The notes below the pieces were generated by a model. It searched no databases. It worked only from the letters and a program-made list of their open reading frames with translations, and was not told the DNA's origin. A program made the translations under genes and the position numbers. Of a stretch of 57,373 nucleotides of DNA, positions 48,386-57,373 are shown piece after piece. Every line of letters begins with the position of its first letter. Position 1 is the stretch's first letter. Source of the DNA: Vibrio nigripulchritudo ATCC 27043 (GTDB lineage: Bacteria > Pseudomonadota > Gammaproteobacteria > Enterobacterales > Vibrionaceae); the NCBI RefSeq assembly GCF_000222685.1, contig NZ_AFWJ01000146.1:1-57373 (forward strand), given 5' to 3'.

Positions 48386-49429
48386 ATGTTGAACTTAACT
48401 CCATTAACAAGAAAAAAGATCAAACGCTTCAAAGAGATTAAACGCGGGTACTGGTCATTTCTGACTTTGTCTGCATTGATCCTACTCTCGTTGCTTGCAG
48501 AATTTTTTGTGAACAGCAAAGCCTTAGTCGTTAAGTACGAAGGCGATTGGTACTTCCCGGTCGTGAGCGATGTGCATTTAGCTGAACGCTTTGGTCAGAC
48601 GCATTCAGGGGAAGCGGATTACAGGCTTCTGGCTCAGACCTTTGAAGATCAAAACTCAGAGAACTTTGTGGTTATGCCGTTAGTCCCTTGGAACCCTTAT
48701 GAGCAGGACTTTAGCGGTGATTTCCCACCTACTGCACCAGACGCAGAAACTAAGCATTATCTGGGGACAGACGTTATCGGTCGCGACATTCTTGCGAGAC
48801 TGGTATACGGATTTCGTACAGCAATTGGGTTTGCGCTGATTACCATGGCATTCTCTTACGCGATAGGGACTGCTGTGGGGTGTGCTATGGGTTTCTTTGG
48901 TGGCAAATTTGATTTGATCACTCAACGACTGATAGAAGTTTGGTCTTTGGTCCCATTCCTATATGTGATCATGATTCTGGTTTCGGTCACTCAGCCAACT
49001 TTTACTCTCTTCGTTGCTATAAACGTATTGTTCGGATGGATCGGTATTACCTGGTATATGCGAACCATGACTTACAAAGAATCTGCTCGTGAGTACGTAA
49101 TGGCGGCGCGTGCATTGGGGGCGAGTACCTTCAGAATCATATTCAGGCACATTTTGCCTAATACCATGGTAATGATAGTGACTCTGGCACCTTTCACAAT
49201 TGCAGGAAATATTGCTGCTCTGACTGCGCTGGATTACTTGGGACTCGGTCTTCGTCCTCCAACGCCAAGCTGGGGAGAATTGCTCCAGCAAGGTAAGTCA
49301 AACTTGGATTCGCCGTGGATTGTTACGTCAGTTGTGACTGCGTTGGTCTTTGTATTGGTTATGGTGACATTTATCGGCGAAGCGATACGTGCAGCCTTCG
49401 ATCCTAAGAAATTTACACGTTACGTATAA
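48386..49429 (+). CDS. Peptide ABC transporter permease (YejE-like)
   Basis: A 347-residue inner-membrane permease of the OppC/YejE type: an N-terminal helix (about 22-45), a periplasmic insert of about 100 residues with HYLGTDVIGRDILARL, then five helices and the EAA loop with EYVMAARALGAS. It pairs with the preceding YejB-like permease. The long periplasmic part between helix 1 and 2 is typical of YejE. Confidence 0.92.
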   Translation: MLNLTPLTRKKIKRFKEIKRGYWSFLTLSALILLSLLAEFFVNSKALVVKYEGDWYFPVVSDVHLAERFGQTHSGEADYRLLAQTFEDQNSENFVVMPLVPWNPYEQDFSGDFPPTAPDAETKHYLGTDVIGRDILARLVYGFRTAIGFALITMAFSYAIGTAVGCAMGFFGGKFDLITQRLIEVWSLVPFLYVIMILVSVTQPTFTLFVAINVLFGWIGITWYMRTMTYKESAREYVMAARALGASTFRIIFRHILPNTMVMIVTLAPFTIAGNIAALTALDYLGLGLRPPTPSWGELLQQGKSNLDSPWIVTSVVTALVFVLVMVTFIGEAIRAAFDPKKFTRYV

Positions 49430-49455
49430 CTAGAATAATTAAATAGGGAATGTTT

Positions 49456-51282
49456 ATGAAAAAATTAGCAATGGTTACGCTGCTTTCTGCTGTCGGGTTT
49501 ACAGCACAAGCAACGACACTACCTGAAGGGTTGACCTGGAACACCAATTGGGATGAACCGAATATAGGTTCGGAAGAAGCCGAACGCGGTGGAACTTATC
49601 GAACATTTATCCTTAGCTTTCCTCAGACACTAAGAAGTGTCGGTCCGGATTCAAACTCTGGCTTGCGCCACTACTTTTTAGATAAAGTGCCTTCCCTGGT
49701 TGGAAAGCATCCAGACACACTTGAATGGATTCCTGACCTAGCCAATGAATGGGCTTATGCAGGTGATAATAAGACCATCTATTTCAAACTTAATCCAAAA
49801 GCAGAATGGTCCGACGGCGAGAAAGTTACCGCAGATGACTTTGTCTTTATGCTTAATTTCTACCGCTCGAAAGACATTGTAGAACCTTGGTATAACACCT
49901 ACTACTCAGAACAGATCGACGAAATAATCAAGATTGATGAGCATACTATCGCAGCTGTTTCGGGTGTGGAAAAGAACCCGGACGACCTGCTTTACGCTCT
50001 AGGTTCTCTGCGCCCTCGTCCAGAACACTTTTATAAGCCTTCAAAGGATGAAAATGGGGATGGAGTTGATGATAACTTTGTCCGTAAATACAATTTCAAA
50101 GGTGAACCAACGACTTACGCCTATTACCTAGATAAAGTAAAGAAAGGTAAGAGCCTAACATTCAAACACGTTGGCGATGACTGGTGGGGATACAGCAATC
50201 CTTATTACAAGAATCGCTTCAATGTGGATAAGATCCGAATCAAAGTAATACGCGATAACGATATCGCACGTAAACATTTTGAGAAGGGTGACCTAGACGC
50301 ATTCCCAACTATTCTTCCAAGCGTATGGCATGAAAAAACCAACTCTGAGCCTTACCAGAAGGGTTACATACACCGTTTCTGGGGGTTCAATGAGAGACCT
50401 CAGGGAGCTGGTGGTCTATGGATCAATACGTCAAAAACGCACCTTGGAGACATCAATTTGCGTCAGGGCATTATGCATGCAACTGATTATGACGGCATGA
50501 TCGAGAAAATCACTCGAGGTGATTACTCGCGCAAACCGCATGCAATGGGATTTGGACATGGGAAATACGACAAGCCTAATCCAGTACCTCCTAAATTTGA
50601 TCCAGAGCTAGCTGGGGAATTCTTTAACAAAGCTGGATTCGACAAAATCGGAGCTGATGGTATTCGTGTTAACGCGAATGGTGATCGCCTAAGTTTTGCA
50701 ATTACTTATGGCTACAACTCTTGGACACCCAGAATTGCATTTTTGAAAGAGCAAGGTAAGAAAGCCGGAATTGAGTTTAACCTTAATCTAGTTGATGGCT
50801 CATCAGCATTTAAGTTCGTTTTAGAGAAAAAGCATGAACTTGCATTCCTAAATATGGGCGGGAAAGAAGTACCAGCTTACTGGGAATACTTCCATTCAGC
50901 CAATGCAAATAAAGCTCAAACTAACAGCCACACCAACTTTAGTTCTCCAGAATTAGACAAGCTTATCGAGCAATATAGAAAGGAATTTGATGTAGAAAAG
51001 AGACATAGCCTATCTCATCAAATTCAACAGAAGATTACAGAAGCCCATGTCATCGTGCCGGGTTACATGGTGCCATATTCACGTGAAGCTCACTGGCGTT
51101 ACATTAAGTTTCCGAAAAATGCGATGACACGAATGACAGAGGCAATGTTCCCAACAAACAGGGTTTTAGGTTTGCATACATTCTGGATTGATTCTGAAAT
51201 GAAGAAAGAAACCAAAAAAGCAGTGAAAAGTGGAAAGACGTTCGAGCCGGTTACGGTTATGGACACCCGCTACAAGCTGTAA
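49456..51282 (+). CDS. Periplasmic peptide-binding protein, family 5 (YejA-like)
   Basis: A 608-residue family-5 solute-binding protein with a signal peptide (MKKLAMVTLLSAVGFTAQA, about 1-19). I chose the ATG at 49456, 7 bases after the AGGG site. The mature start LPEGLTWNTNWDEP and the ERGGTYRTF and LANEWAY blocks belong to the YejA type; NPKAEWSDGEKVTADDF is the family-5 signature. It delivers oligopeptides, or possibly another large substrate, to the permeases. Confidence 0.92.
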   Translation: MKKLAMVTLLSAVGFTAQATTLPEGLTWNTNWDEPNIGSEEAERGGTYRTFILSFPQTLRSVGPDSNSGLRHYFLDKVPSLVGKHPDTLEWIPDLANEWAYAGDNKTIYFKLNPKAEWSDGEKVTADDFVFMLNFYRSKDIVEPWYNTYYSEQIDEIIKIDEHTIAAVSGVEKNPDDLLYALGSLRPRPEHFYKPSKDENGDGVDDNFVRKYNFKGEPTTYAYYLDKVKKGKSLTFKHVGDDWWGYSNPYYKNRFNVDKIRIKVIRDNDIARKHFEKGDLDAFPTILPSVWHEKTNSEPYQKGYIHRFWGFNERPQGAGGLWINTSKTHLGDINLRQGIMHATDYDGMIEKITRGDYSRKPHAMGFGHGKYDKPNPVPPKFDPELAGEFFNKAGFDKIGADGIRVNANGDRLSFAITYGYNSWTPRIAFLKEQGKKAGIEFNLNLVDGSSAFKFVLEKKHELAFLNMGGKEVPAYWEYFHSANANKAQTNSHTNFSSPELDKLIEQYRKEFDVEKRHSLSHQIQQKITEAHVIVPGYMVPYSREAHWRYIKFPKNAMTRMTEAMFPTNRVLGLHTFWIDSEMKKETKKAVKSGKTFEPVTVMDTRYKL

Positions 51283-51305
51283 ATGAGTCAGTCAGGAGAA
51301 GTCGT

Positions 51306-52172
51306 ATGTCTGCGGAAACAATATTAAGCGTAAGAAATCTGGAAACCGAATTCACCACCGATGATGGTGTGGTGAAGATTCTTCATGGTGTTAACTTCGA
51401 TGTGAAAGCGGGGCGTACACTTGGTTTAGTTGGAGAGTCGGGTTGTGGAAAGAGTGTTACCTCCATGTCGATCATGGGGCTGCTTCCCAAGCCTTACGGT
51501 CGGGTGACTAATGGCGAAATATTGTATCGCGGGATCGACTTGGTGACGTTGCCAGCCGAGGAAATGTATAAGATGCGTGGAGATAATATCTCCATCATCT
51601 TTCAGGATCCGATGACAGCGTTAAACCCTGTTCACACCGTAGGGCGACAGCTTAACGAAGTGTTGGAGTTGCACCGACCAGACTTATCAAAATCTGAGCG
51701 AAACGCTTATTCGCTAGAAATGCTGAAAAAAGTGCGTATTCCAATGCCAGAGAAGAGGATGAATGAATATCCTCATAACTTATCTGGCGGGATGCGCCAG
51801 CGAGTCATGATTGCCATGGCACTGGCTTGTAAGCCAGACATCTTGATTTGTGATGAACCTACAACGGCATTGGACGTAACCGTCCAGGCATCCATTCTTG
51901 AACTTATGCGAGAACTGCAGGAAGAAACAGGAATGGCGATGATATTCATCACTCATGACTTAGGTGTGGTTGCAGAGATTTGTGATGACGTGGCGGTGAT
52001 GTATGGCGGCAAAGTGGTCGAATTCGCTGATGTCTTTGATCTTTTTGATAATCCTCAACATCCATATACCGAGCGATTGATGGGGCTTATGCCTAACCTA
52101 GATAACGAGCCCAAGCAGCCTATCGAGATTAAACCTATCGATATTACCGCGTTTCCAGAGTTCAAAGGGTAA
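51306..52172 (+). CDS. Peptide ABC transporter ATP-binding protein (OppD-like)
   Basis: A 288-residue ATPase with Walker A GESGCGKS (about 41-48), the Q-loop [15 protein letters not shown], signature [15 protein letters not shown] and Walker [13 protein letters not shown]. It is shorter than OppD (about 335) because the C-terminal cysteine-rich extension is lacking. It is followed eight bases later by the OppF-like gene, where YejF would be a single fused protein. Confidence 0.92.
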   Translation: MSAETILSVRNLETEFTTDDGVVKILHGVNFDVKAGRTLGLVGESGCGKSVTSMSIMGLLPKPYGRVTNGEILYRGIDLVTLPAEEMYKMRGDNISIIFQDPMTALNPVHTVGRQLNEVLELHRPDLSKSERNAYSLEMLKKVRIPMPEKRMNEYPHNLSGGMRQRVMIAMALACKPDILICDEPTTALDVTVQASILELMRELQEETGMAMIFITHDLGVVAEICDDVAVMYGGKVVEFADVFDLFDNPQHPYTERLMGLMPNLDNEPKQPIEIKPIDITAFPEFKG

Positions 52173-52180
52173 GCACAGCA

Positions 52181-53038
52181 ATGGAAGAAGTACTTAAAAT
52201 TGTTGATTTAAAACAGCACTTTGTTTCTGGCAAAGGTGTGTTTAAAAAAGGCTACACAGTGAAAGCCGTTGATGGTGTTTCATTTTCAGTCGAGAGAGGG
52301 CAAACACTCGGCCTAGTCGGGGAATCGGGATGCGGAAAAAGTACGCTCGGCCGTACCATACTCAAGTTATTTGAACCGACGGAAGGGCGAATTTTCTTTG
52401 AAGGTGAGGACATTACTCAGTTTTCACCAAGACAAATGCGCTTGCTTCGTAAAGACATGCAGATTGTTTTTCAAGACCCAATGGAGTCACTTAACCAGAG
52501 ACACACCATCGGAATGATCTTGGAAGAGCCTTATATCATACACGGTGTCGGCACACCAAAAGAGAGAAAACAATGGGTACTGGACTTGCTAGAAAAAGTC
52601 GGTCTTCCAGCGAGTTCAACAGAGCGATACCCTCATGAGTTTTCTGGGGGGCAAAGACAGCGAATTGGCATTGCGAGAGCTATCGCACTTAAGCCCAAGC
52701 TTCTGATATGCGACGAATCTGTTTCTGCATTGGATGTGTCTGTTCAGGCTCAGATTTTGAACTTGTTACTTCGTCTTCAGAAAGAGATGAATTTGGCGAT
52801 GATTTTTATTTCTCATGATCTTTCTGTCGTTCGCCATATTTCGGACAAAGTTGCCGTAATGTATTTTGGAAAAATTGTAGAAATGGGTGGAGTAAAAGAA
52901 ATCTACGATAACCCTCAAGCGGACTACACAAAGAAACTTCTATCAGCAATACCCATTACTCATCCAAAATATAGAGAACATAAGAATACTAAAGAAAAAA
53001 TAAAAGAAGAAAACGAGCGTTCTTTAATCGATGGTTGA
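52181..53038 (+). CDS. Peptide ABC transporter ATP-binding protein (OppF-like)
   Basis: A 285-residue ATPase. Walker [25 protein letters not shown], signature [15 protein letters not shown] and Walker [13 protein letters not shown] are all present; the Asp-Glu-Ser variation (DES) is common in OppF. The C-terminus is Lys/Glu-rich. Last gene of the operon; the following 570 bases are noncoding and I see no strong terminator. Confidence 0.92.
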   Translation: MEEVLKIVDLKQHFVSGKGVFKKGYTVKAVDGVSFSVERGQTLGLVGESGCGKSTLGRTILKLFEPTEGRIFFEGEDITQFSPRQMRLLRKDMQIVFQDPMESLNQRHTIGMILEEPYIIHGVGTPKERKQWVLDLLEKVGLPASSTERYPHEFSGGQRQRIGIARAIALKPKLLICDESVSALDVSVQAQILNLLLRLQKEMNLAMIFISHDLSVVRHISDKVAVMYFGKIVEMGGVKEIYDNPQADYTKKLLSAIPITHPKYREHKNTKEKIKEENERSLIDG

Positions 53039-53608
53039 AAATATTTACATTTAAAAGATGAACTAACTCGAATATTAATACTTAGAAACAATATACAGAG
53101 TGAAATTTGAAAGTAATTAAGAGATATTAAAGACTAGAAATTACCTTCAATATAAAGAATAAATAAAGCGTATGGAATCTGCTTTATCTTATTTTACACA
53201 TCTAATAAATATAAGTCTTGGCTAGGCTAACCAACTACACCAGTAGTTTGATACATGTAAAAGGAATTACAGGATAGCTTATGAAAAATAATCAAATCGA
53301 ATCATAGATCTATTTAAATATTTAAAATAATGAAAATAAGTAACAAGTTGTTATGTTTTTAGGATGTAATTACTTTTCTTTAATTATTTAATTTATTTGA
53401 ATATTTATTTAAACATACAAAGTACTTAACCCTTATTGCTAGAATTTTAGTAATAAGCGGTCTTTTACGTTCTGAGTATGTTGTTGATATTTTGAAGATT
53501 AAGGGCTGAATATTTTCGGATAACCCTTTGTACCCTTTAGTTAATTAAGGGTAGGGCTCTTGCACTTCAAATTTTAGGAAATTTAACAGGAACGAAACGG
53601 AAACGTTT
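53039..53608. other. Long AT-rich intergenic region before the beta-barrel gene
   Basis: 570 noncoding bases. Visible structure: an imperfect palindrome ATTGCTA...TAGTAAT (near 53437-53456), a perfect 7-bp repeat TACCCTT/AAGGGTA (53531-53553), and AAACG-GAAA-CGTTT (53595-53608) ending at the base before the ATG of the next gene. No gene is supported here. Confidence 0.5.
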
Positions 53609-54466
53609 ATGCAGCACACAAAAATAACCTCGTTGCCCGGACTTGTTCTGATGACTGGAGCTCTAGCCTCGTTTAATGCGATGGCTGAAGAAGCAGTTAA
53701 CTCAGAGCAGGACGACGGTGCGAAAAGTGTCGCTAAGGAAGAAGTCGTTGAAACGAAATACGGAGGTAGTTTGTCGCTTGGTTATCAAACCAACATCTAC
53801 CACCCAGACGATTATCGGTCTTCGCGCGCACTTAATTGGAATGCAAGGTTCTCTGCTACAGAAGGAAAGTTAACCACGTTTATCACTACAGGTGCTTATC
53901 GAGCACTTGAGGACAGAACTGGAGACTTTTTTACCGATACAGCAATAGGACTTTCATATTCGAGTATCGGCAAATTTGGAGAGACGGGTAATGTTGGTAT
54001 TAGCGGTCAGCTTACAGTACCGACATCAGAAACGTCCAGAAAGCAGAATCTGAATACCGCTTTAAGGCTGGCACTACCTATCAGTTTAAAAGTATCTGAT
54101 GTCAGCCTATCAGTGAGCCCTAGGCTAAGAAAGAATTTCCATTCTTACAAAACAGCTGGCGGAAGTTCTCTGAGTGAGTGGATCTACTCCATCTCTGCTG
54201 GGGGGAGCTATTCAATGGGAGACTTCTCAATCAGTGCCTCAGTGCTTGGCGGTAACTCTATAAGTTATCAAGGCACCAGACGAAGCAGTTTTACCTATGC
54301 GGGTAGCTTATCTGGCAGCTACAAAGCCACCGATTACTTATCTCTTTCATTAAGTGCTTCTTCTAGTGGTGTATACACCGATGCTGAGCGAGGCACATTA
54401 GGCAATATCGATCTGTTTGACAGTGAGAGTGCCACCTATGTTGCAACTGCAACATTCTCTTTTTAG
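53609..54466 (+). CDS. Outer-membrane beta-barrel-like protein
   Basis: A 285-residue protein with a signal peptide (about 1-26, ending NAMA) and a short acidic linker (27-50). From about residue 51 it consists of alternating polar/hydrophobic strands with Gly, Ser and Tyr turns, and it ends ATATFSF, whose terminal phenylalanine is the outer-membrane barrel signal. Roughly 10-12 strands fit. There is no clear ribosome site (an AGGA is 17 bases away) and a short inverted repeat adjoins the start codon. It is 29 bases before the lipoprotein metzincin, so the two form one operon; it may be the transit or anchoring partner, which is inference. Confidence 0.75.
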   Translation: MQHTKITSLPGLVLMTGALASFNAMAEEAVNSEQDDGAKSVAKEEVVETKYGGSLSLGYQTNIYHPDDYRSSRALNWNARFSATEGKLTTFITTGAYRALEDRTGDFFTDTAIGLSYSSIGKFGETGNVGISGQLTVPTSETSRKQNLNTALRLALPISLKVSDVSLSVSPRLRKNFHSYKTAGGSSLSEWIYSISAGGSYSMGDFSISASVLGGNSISYQGTRRSSFTYAGSLSGSYKATDYLSLSLSASSSGVYTDAERGTLGNIDLFDSESATYVATATFSF

Positions 54467-54495
54467 GAAATAAAAACAACAACAGGTAGTTACTT

Positions 54496-57373
54496 ATGAA
54501 TTTTAAGAAACTTAGCTTGGTGACAGCAGTAGGAGCAGCGCTAGTGGGCTGTGGGGCTGATGACCAAGCATATGATACGGTATCTAAACCAGAACAGCAG
54601 TTTGCTAAAAGCAACATTAAAACTGATCAAGTCTATCTCTTTATGCCGTCTCTAGCTAAGGCGCCAAAATATGCTGTGAGTATGATGCCTTTTTACCCAG
54701 GTCAAGAGAAGCTGGTGACTTTATCTTTTGAAGGTTCTTTTGATAACGATACTTCAGGTGGACTTAAGGCTAGGTTACTAAATCCAGATTTGATAAGCCA
54801 AAATGAAATAGATAGTAATGAATTGGGTCGATGGCTAGATGAGCAAAGTAATGCTCAACCAATCTTGACAATTCCTGGTGATTTTGTTGATTACCAGTGT
54901 AAAGAAGATAGCTATGGTGATTGTACTAACAAAGAAGAAAAAGTAGACAATAATGAAGTACCTTGGAATTTAAGAAATTACTTCCTTCCAAAATTTGCGG
55001 ATGTAAAGGTTCATCAATTTAACTTTCTAGCACCTACACGCTTAGATAACTGTTATTCAACTTCTGGAAAAGCTAGACTTGCGACTAATCCGGAGTCTGG
55101 TTGGAAAGGATATGAAGTTACGGCTGATGGAGTTATCAATTTCGAAGTTGAACAAGACTTCAAAGTAAAAGATGGTTTCTGTTTCCTCCGTGAATACGTT
55201 CAGCAAGATCTAGATTTAGATAACCTTTCATTCACGGTTTCTCAGTTCTATTCTCTAGTCCCATTAGATTTAGTGCGATCGAAGTCTGATGATTATGAGC
55301 CAGTTGTCTATCAGAGATACGATAGTGACCGCTTTGGTTATTTTTTCAATAAAGTTGGTCGTCCCGATGTCTCTTATTCTAGAAATGAGTGGGACAATGA
55401 ATTCGAATATCTTCACAGATTTAACCCAAACAAAGAAGTTATCAACTACCACTTAACAGATAGCTTTAATGTTAACGAAGAATCCAAATTCTTTAAAAGA
55501 GTAACTCAAGAAACGATTGAGAGAATGAACTCTCAAATAACCAAGGTAGGAGTTCCTCAAATCAAGTTGCATGAGCCGTCTGGTAAGCAGGCAGGTGACT
55601 TACGCTATAACGTTATTCACTTGATTGATGAGCCACTTGATAACGGCTTGGCTGGACTGGGTCCAACAGCGGTTAACCCTTTGACAGGTGAAATAATAAG
55701 CGGTCACGTAAACCAATATTCTGGTGTAATACGTGCTGGTTCTTCTTGGCGTTGGGATAGCATTGCGACTGACTTCAACAAAGGGCGCGTGGATACGGCT
55801 CCTAAAGATGAGAAAGTCCAATCTGCGAGTAATTCAGGTAGCATACCGCTTTCGTCATCTACTGTAGTTGATTACTATGCTGACGACGCGAATGTTATCA
55901 ATGCTGCTAGAACTCCAGAAATTCAGGAGTATGAGAGCATTGAACAGGTAGCAGAAATAGTTACACAGGAAATGGCGCGTATTTCTCATGAAGGCAACAC
56001 GTTCGAGCAAACTGAGTCAATTCATGCGCTAGAGAAGAGACTTTGGGCTGAGAATAACATGTATCCAGTAGAAAGTTTGGCACATGGTATTATACATGTA
56101 TCAAACTTGCCTAAAGCGATCGGTGGTATCACTTTCGACTATCTAGCGCCAGAATGGTGGAATGGTGGCTCGCAAAATGCAGGTAAAGCCGGTTATCTGA
56201 AAGTTTGGACTGAACTGACTGCTGAACAGCAGGAGCGATTAAGCCTATTTATTGCTGGTGTTAGCTATGCACAAGTTCTTGTTCATGAACTAGGGCATAA
56301 CTTAGGGTTGCGCCATAACTTCAAAGGAAGCAATGACATTAGCAATTTTTTTGCTAAAGACAATTTGGCTGAACACAAACTAAGGACTGTACCTGGTTAC
56401 ACTTCCATCATGGATTACAATGGCTCCTTCTACGATGAACCTGTGTTTGGTCCATATGACTTAGCGGCTCTTCGCTTTGGTTATAAGCGTCAAGTTGAAG
56501 TACAAGCTACTCAACCTGAACTTGATAGTCTTAGCAAAAAGTATAACGTTGAAAGCAACTTTGTAAGTGTTGAAACTCTTGACAAAAAGCTTCTAGAAGA
56601 AACATTAGATCCTCTAGGTGGTCGCTCTGACGTTTCAGAATTCGGTGTTATACGCGTTCTCGGTCGTGAACCTGAACTAAAACTTCCACATGATGAAAGC
56701 AAGATTAGAGTGTACAAGTACTGTACAGATGGTCATGTTTCACTGAATGATGATTGTAACCGTTTCGACGCTGGTGCAAACCGTGCTGAGATAATGAAAG
56801 ACCGATTCAGAAAATATGATGAGCGCTATTATCGCACGACAATCAGAGGTATGCGTGACTCATTTAGTGAATACTCGCAAACGAACTATCTGTTTAGAAG
56901 GCTAAACTTGTTCATGGATTGGAGAAACTCCACCCACAACTTCGAACGTTCTATGGGAGATACTAATAAAGATCACCAAATATTCATCAGATCGTTTGTC
57001 AATGCTGATTTCCCGAACACTCATCCGTGGCATTGGGCTGTGGGACCTTATTACGGTACACCTGCAACTGTAGATATGGTTCGTGACAAGCTCTTGGAGA
57101 TTATGTCGACTCCAGATCATTATTGTGAGGTTAAAAATGCAGATGGTAGTTTTGCACACAAAAAACTTGCAGATATCATCGGTGACTTCCGTAAGGCTGG
57201 AAACTTTGGCATTAATGAAGTACCAACGTCTTGTTTTGATGCAAGTGTTACTAAAACTCTTGAGAGCTTTAACCAAGTTGCAGTAGCAGAAACTGGTAAA
57301 TATCTGAATTCCGGTAGCGCACCTCGGTCAGCGGCAGAGAATAACTACTCAAATCTCATTGACTACATGGGTC
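54496..57373 (+). CDS. Lipoprotein metzincin-type zinc metalloprotease (3' end outside window)
   Basis: An open frame of at least 959 codons running off the window with no stop. It starts MNFKKLSLVTAVGAALVGC, a lipoprotein signal with the acylated cysteine at 19. About 580 residues later is the zinc motif HELGHNLGLRH (H597, E598, H601, H607), an exact HExxHxxGxxH with the metzincin glycine, followed by NF and, about 37 residues on, the Met-turn SIMDY. The RHNF plus IMDY pair is that of a group of large zinc-dependent metalloproteases (with DUF5117/DUF4953-type domains), to which it appears related. AGGTA lies 7 bases before the ATG. The earlier part carries cysteines and Asn/Asp-rich linkers. 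It is not closely similar to the metzincin at 7709. Confidence 0.85.
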   Translation, partial: MNFKKLSLVTAVGAALVGCGADDQAYDTVSKPEQQFAKSNIKTDQVYLFMPSLAKAPKYAVSMMPFYPGQEKLVTLSFEGSFDNDTSGGLKARLLNPDLISQNEIDSNELGRWLDEQSNAQPILTIPGDFVDYQCKEDSYGDCTNKEEKVDNNEVPWNLRNYFLPKFADVKVHQFNFLAPTRLDNCYSTSGKARLATNPESGWKGYEVTADGVINFEVEQDFKVKDGFCFLREYVQQDLDLDNLSFTVSQFYSLVPLDLVRSKSDDYEPVVYQRYDSDRFGYFFNKVGRPDVSYSRNEWDNEFEYLHRFNPNKEVINYHLTDSFNVNEESKFFKRVTQETIERMNSQITKVGVPQIKLHEPSGKQAGDLRYNVIHLIDEPLDNGLAGLGPTAVNPLTGEIISGHVNQYSGVIRAGSSWRWDSIATDFNKGRVDTAPKDEKVQSASNSGSIPLSSSTVVDYYADDANVINAARTPEIQEYESIEQVAEIVTQEMARISHEGNTFEQTESIHALEKRLWAENNMYPVESLAHGIIHVSNLPKAIGGITFDYLAPEWWNGGSQNAGKAGYLKVWTELTAEQQERLSLFIAGVSYAQVLVHELGHNLGLRHNFKGSNDISNFFAKDNLAEHKLRTVPGYTSIMDYNGSFYDEPVFGPYDLAALRFGYKRQVEVQATQPELDSLSKKYNVESNFVSVETLDKKLLEETLDPLGGRSDVSEFGVIRVLGREPELKLPHDESKIRVYKYCTDGHVSLNDDCNRFDAGANRAEIMKDRFRKYDERYYRTTIRGMRDSFSEYSQTNYLFRRLNLFMDWRNSTHNFERSMGDTNKDHQIFIRSFVNADFPNTHPWHWAVGPYYGTPATVDMVRDKLLEIMSTPDHYCEVKNADGSFAHKKLADIIGDFRKAGNFGINEVPTSCFDASVTKTLESFNQVAVAETGKYLNSGSAPRSAAENNYSNLIDYMG

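Noticed and set aside
1-57373. Mobile elements, integrons, CRISPR arrays, tRNA and rRNA genes
   Set aside because: No transposase or integrase frames, no spaced direct repeats and no cloverleaf-like segments were seen on either strand.

Overview
The window looks like chromosomal DNA of a gamma-proteobacterium of the family Vibrionaceae, most likely Vibrio or a close relative. The support is protein-level: a TfoX-type competence regulator, FabV instead of FabI, PanP decarboxylase, a PsrA-FadE pair, and gene orders I recall from Vibrio cholerae chromosome 1 (msbA-lpxK-ycaR-kdsB, ycgB/yeaH/yeaG, yfbU, pflA-MCP-pflB, a HisJQMP-like transporter; and ybjL-grxA-ADH-hexR-panP-HDOD-tfoX). These synteny statements are from memory and were not computed. 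I saw no rRNA, tRNA, insertion sequence, integrase or CRISPR array.

Layout. 1-3476: lipid A/KDO genes msbA (5' truncated), lpxK, ycaR, kdsB. 3538-5336 (minus): an undecaprenyl-phosphate-type glycosyltransferase overlapping a ChbG/YdjC-family deacetylase. 5723-9436 (plus): a small lipoprotein, a 478-residue secreted protein and a lipoprotein with a complete metzincin zinc motif. 9542-14395 (minus): the PrkA/YeaH/SpoVR stress module. 14688-16807 (minus): YfbU, a CbiM-like membrane protein and PflA. 16979-17929 (minus): an LpxR-type lipid A 3'-O-deacylase. 18154-20034 (plus): a chemoreceptor. 20107-24215 (minus): pyruvate formate-lyase and a DUF3360-like permease. 24761-26275 (plus): an unknown lipoprotein.

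26535-29683 (plus): a polar/basic amino-acid ABC transporter. 29749-32110 (minus): a tiny lipoprotein overlapping a 738-residue secreted protein. 32627-36964 (plus): PsrA, FadE and FabV. 37033-39157 (minus): YbjL-like exchanger and glutaredoxin 1. 39536-40792 (plus): iron-type alcohol dehydrogenase. 40831-45609 (minus): HexR, PanP, a small periplasmic protein and an HDOD protein. 46022-46609 (plus): TfoX. 47358-53038 (plus): a five-gene YejBE/YejA plus OppD/OppF-like peptide transporter. 53609-57373 (plus): an outer-membrane beta-barrel-like protein and a second lipoprotein metzincin, at least 959 codons long and open at the window end.

Themes. The conserved backbone (envelope lipid, anaerobic pyruvate, fatty acid and redox metabolism) is interrupted by cell-surface cassettes: two different lipoprotein metzincins, three further lipoproteins, two large unknown secreted proteins and a beta-barrel. 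Three genes converge on lipid A: the glycosyltransferase/deacetylase pair directly after the msbA-lpxK-kdsB cluster is arranged like the Francisella FlmF2/NaxD amino-sugar modification pair, and LpxR trims lipid A acyl chains. The strongest candidates for an undescribed system are the 5723-9436 cassette, the 53609-57373 cassette and the putative lipid A amino-sugar pair. Regulatory candidates include a PsrA-like operator before psrA, FNR-like boxes before the permease gene, a possible switch in the tfoX leader and an orphan minus-strand terminator near 32340.
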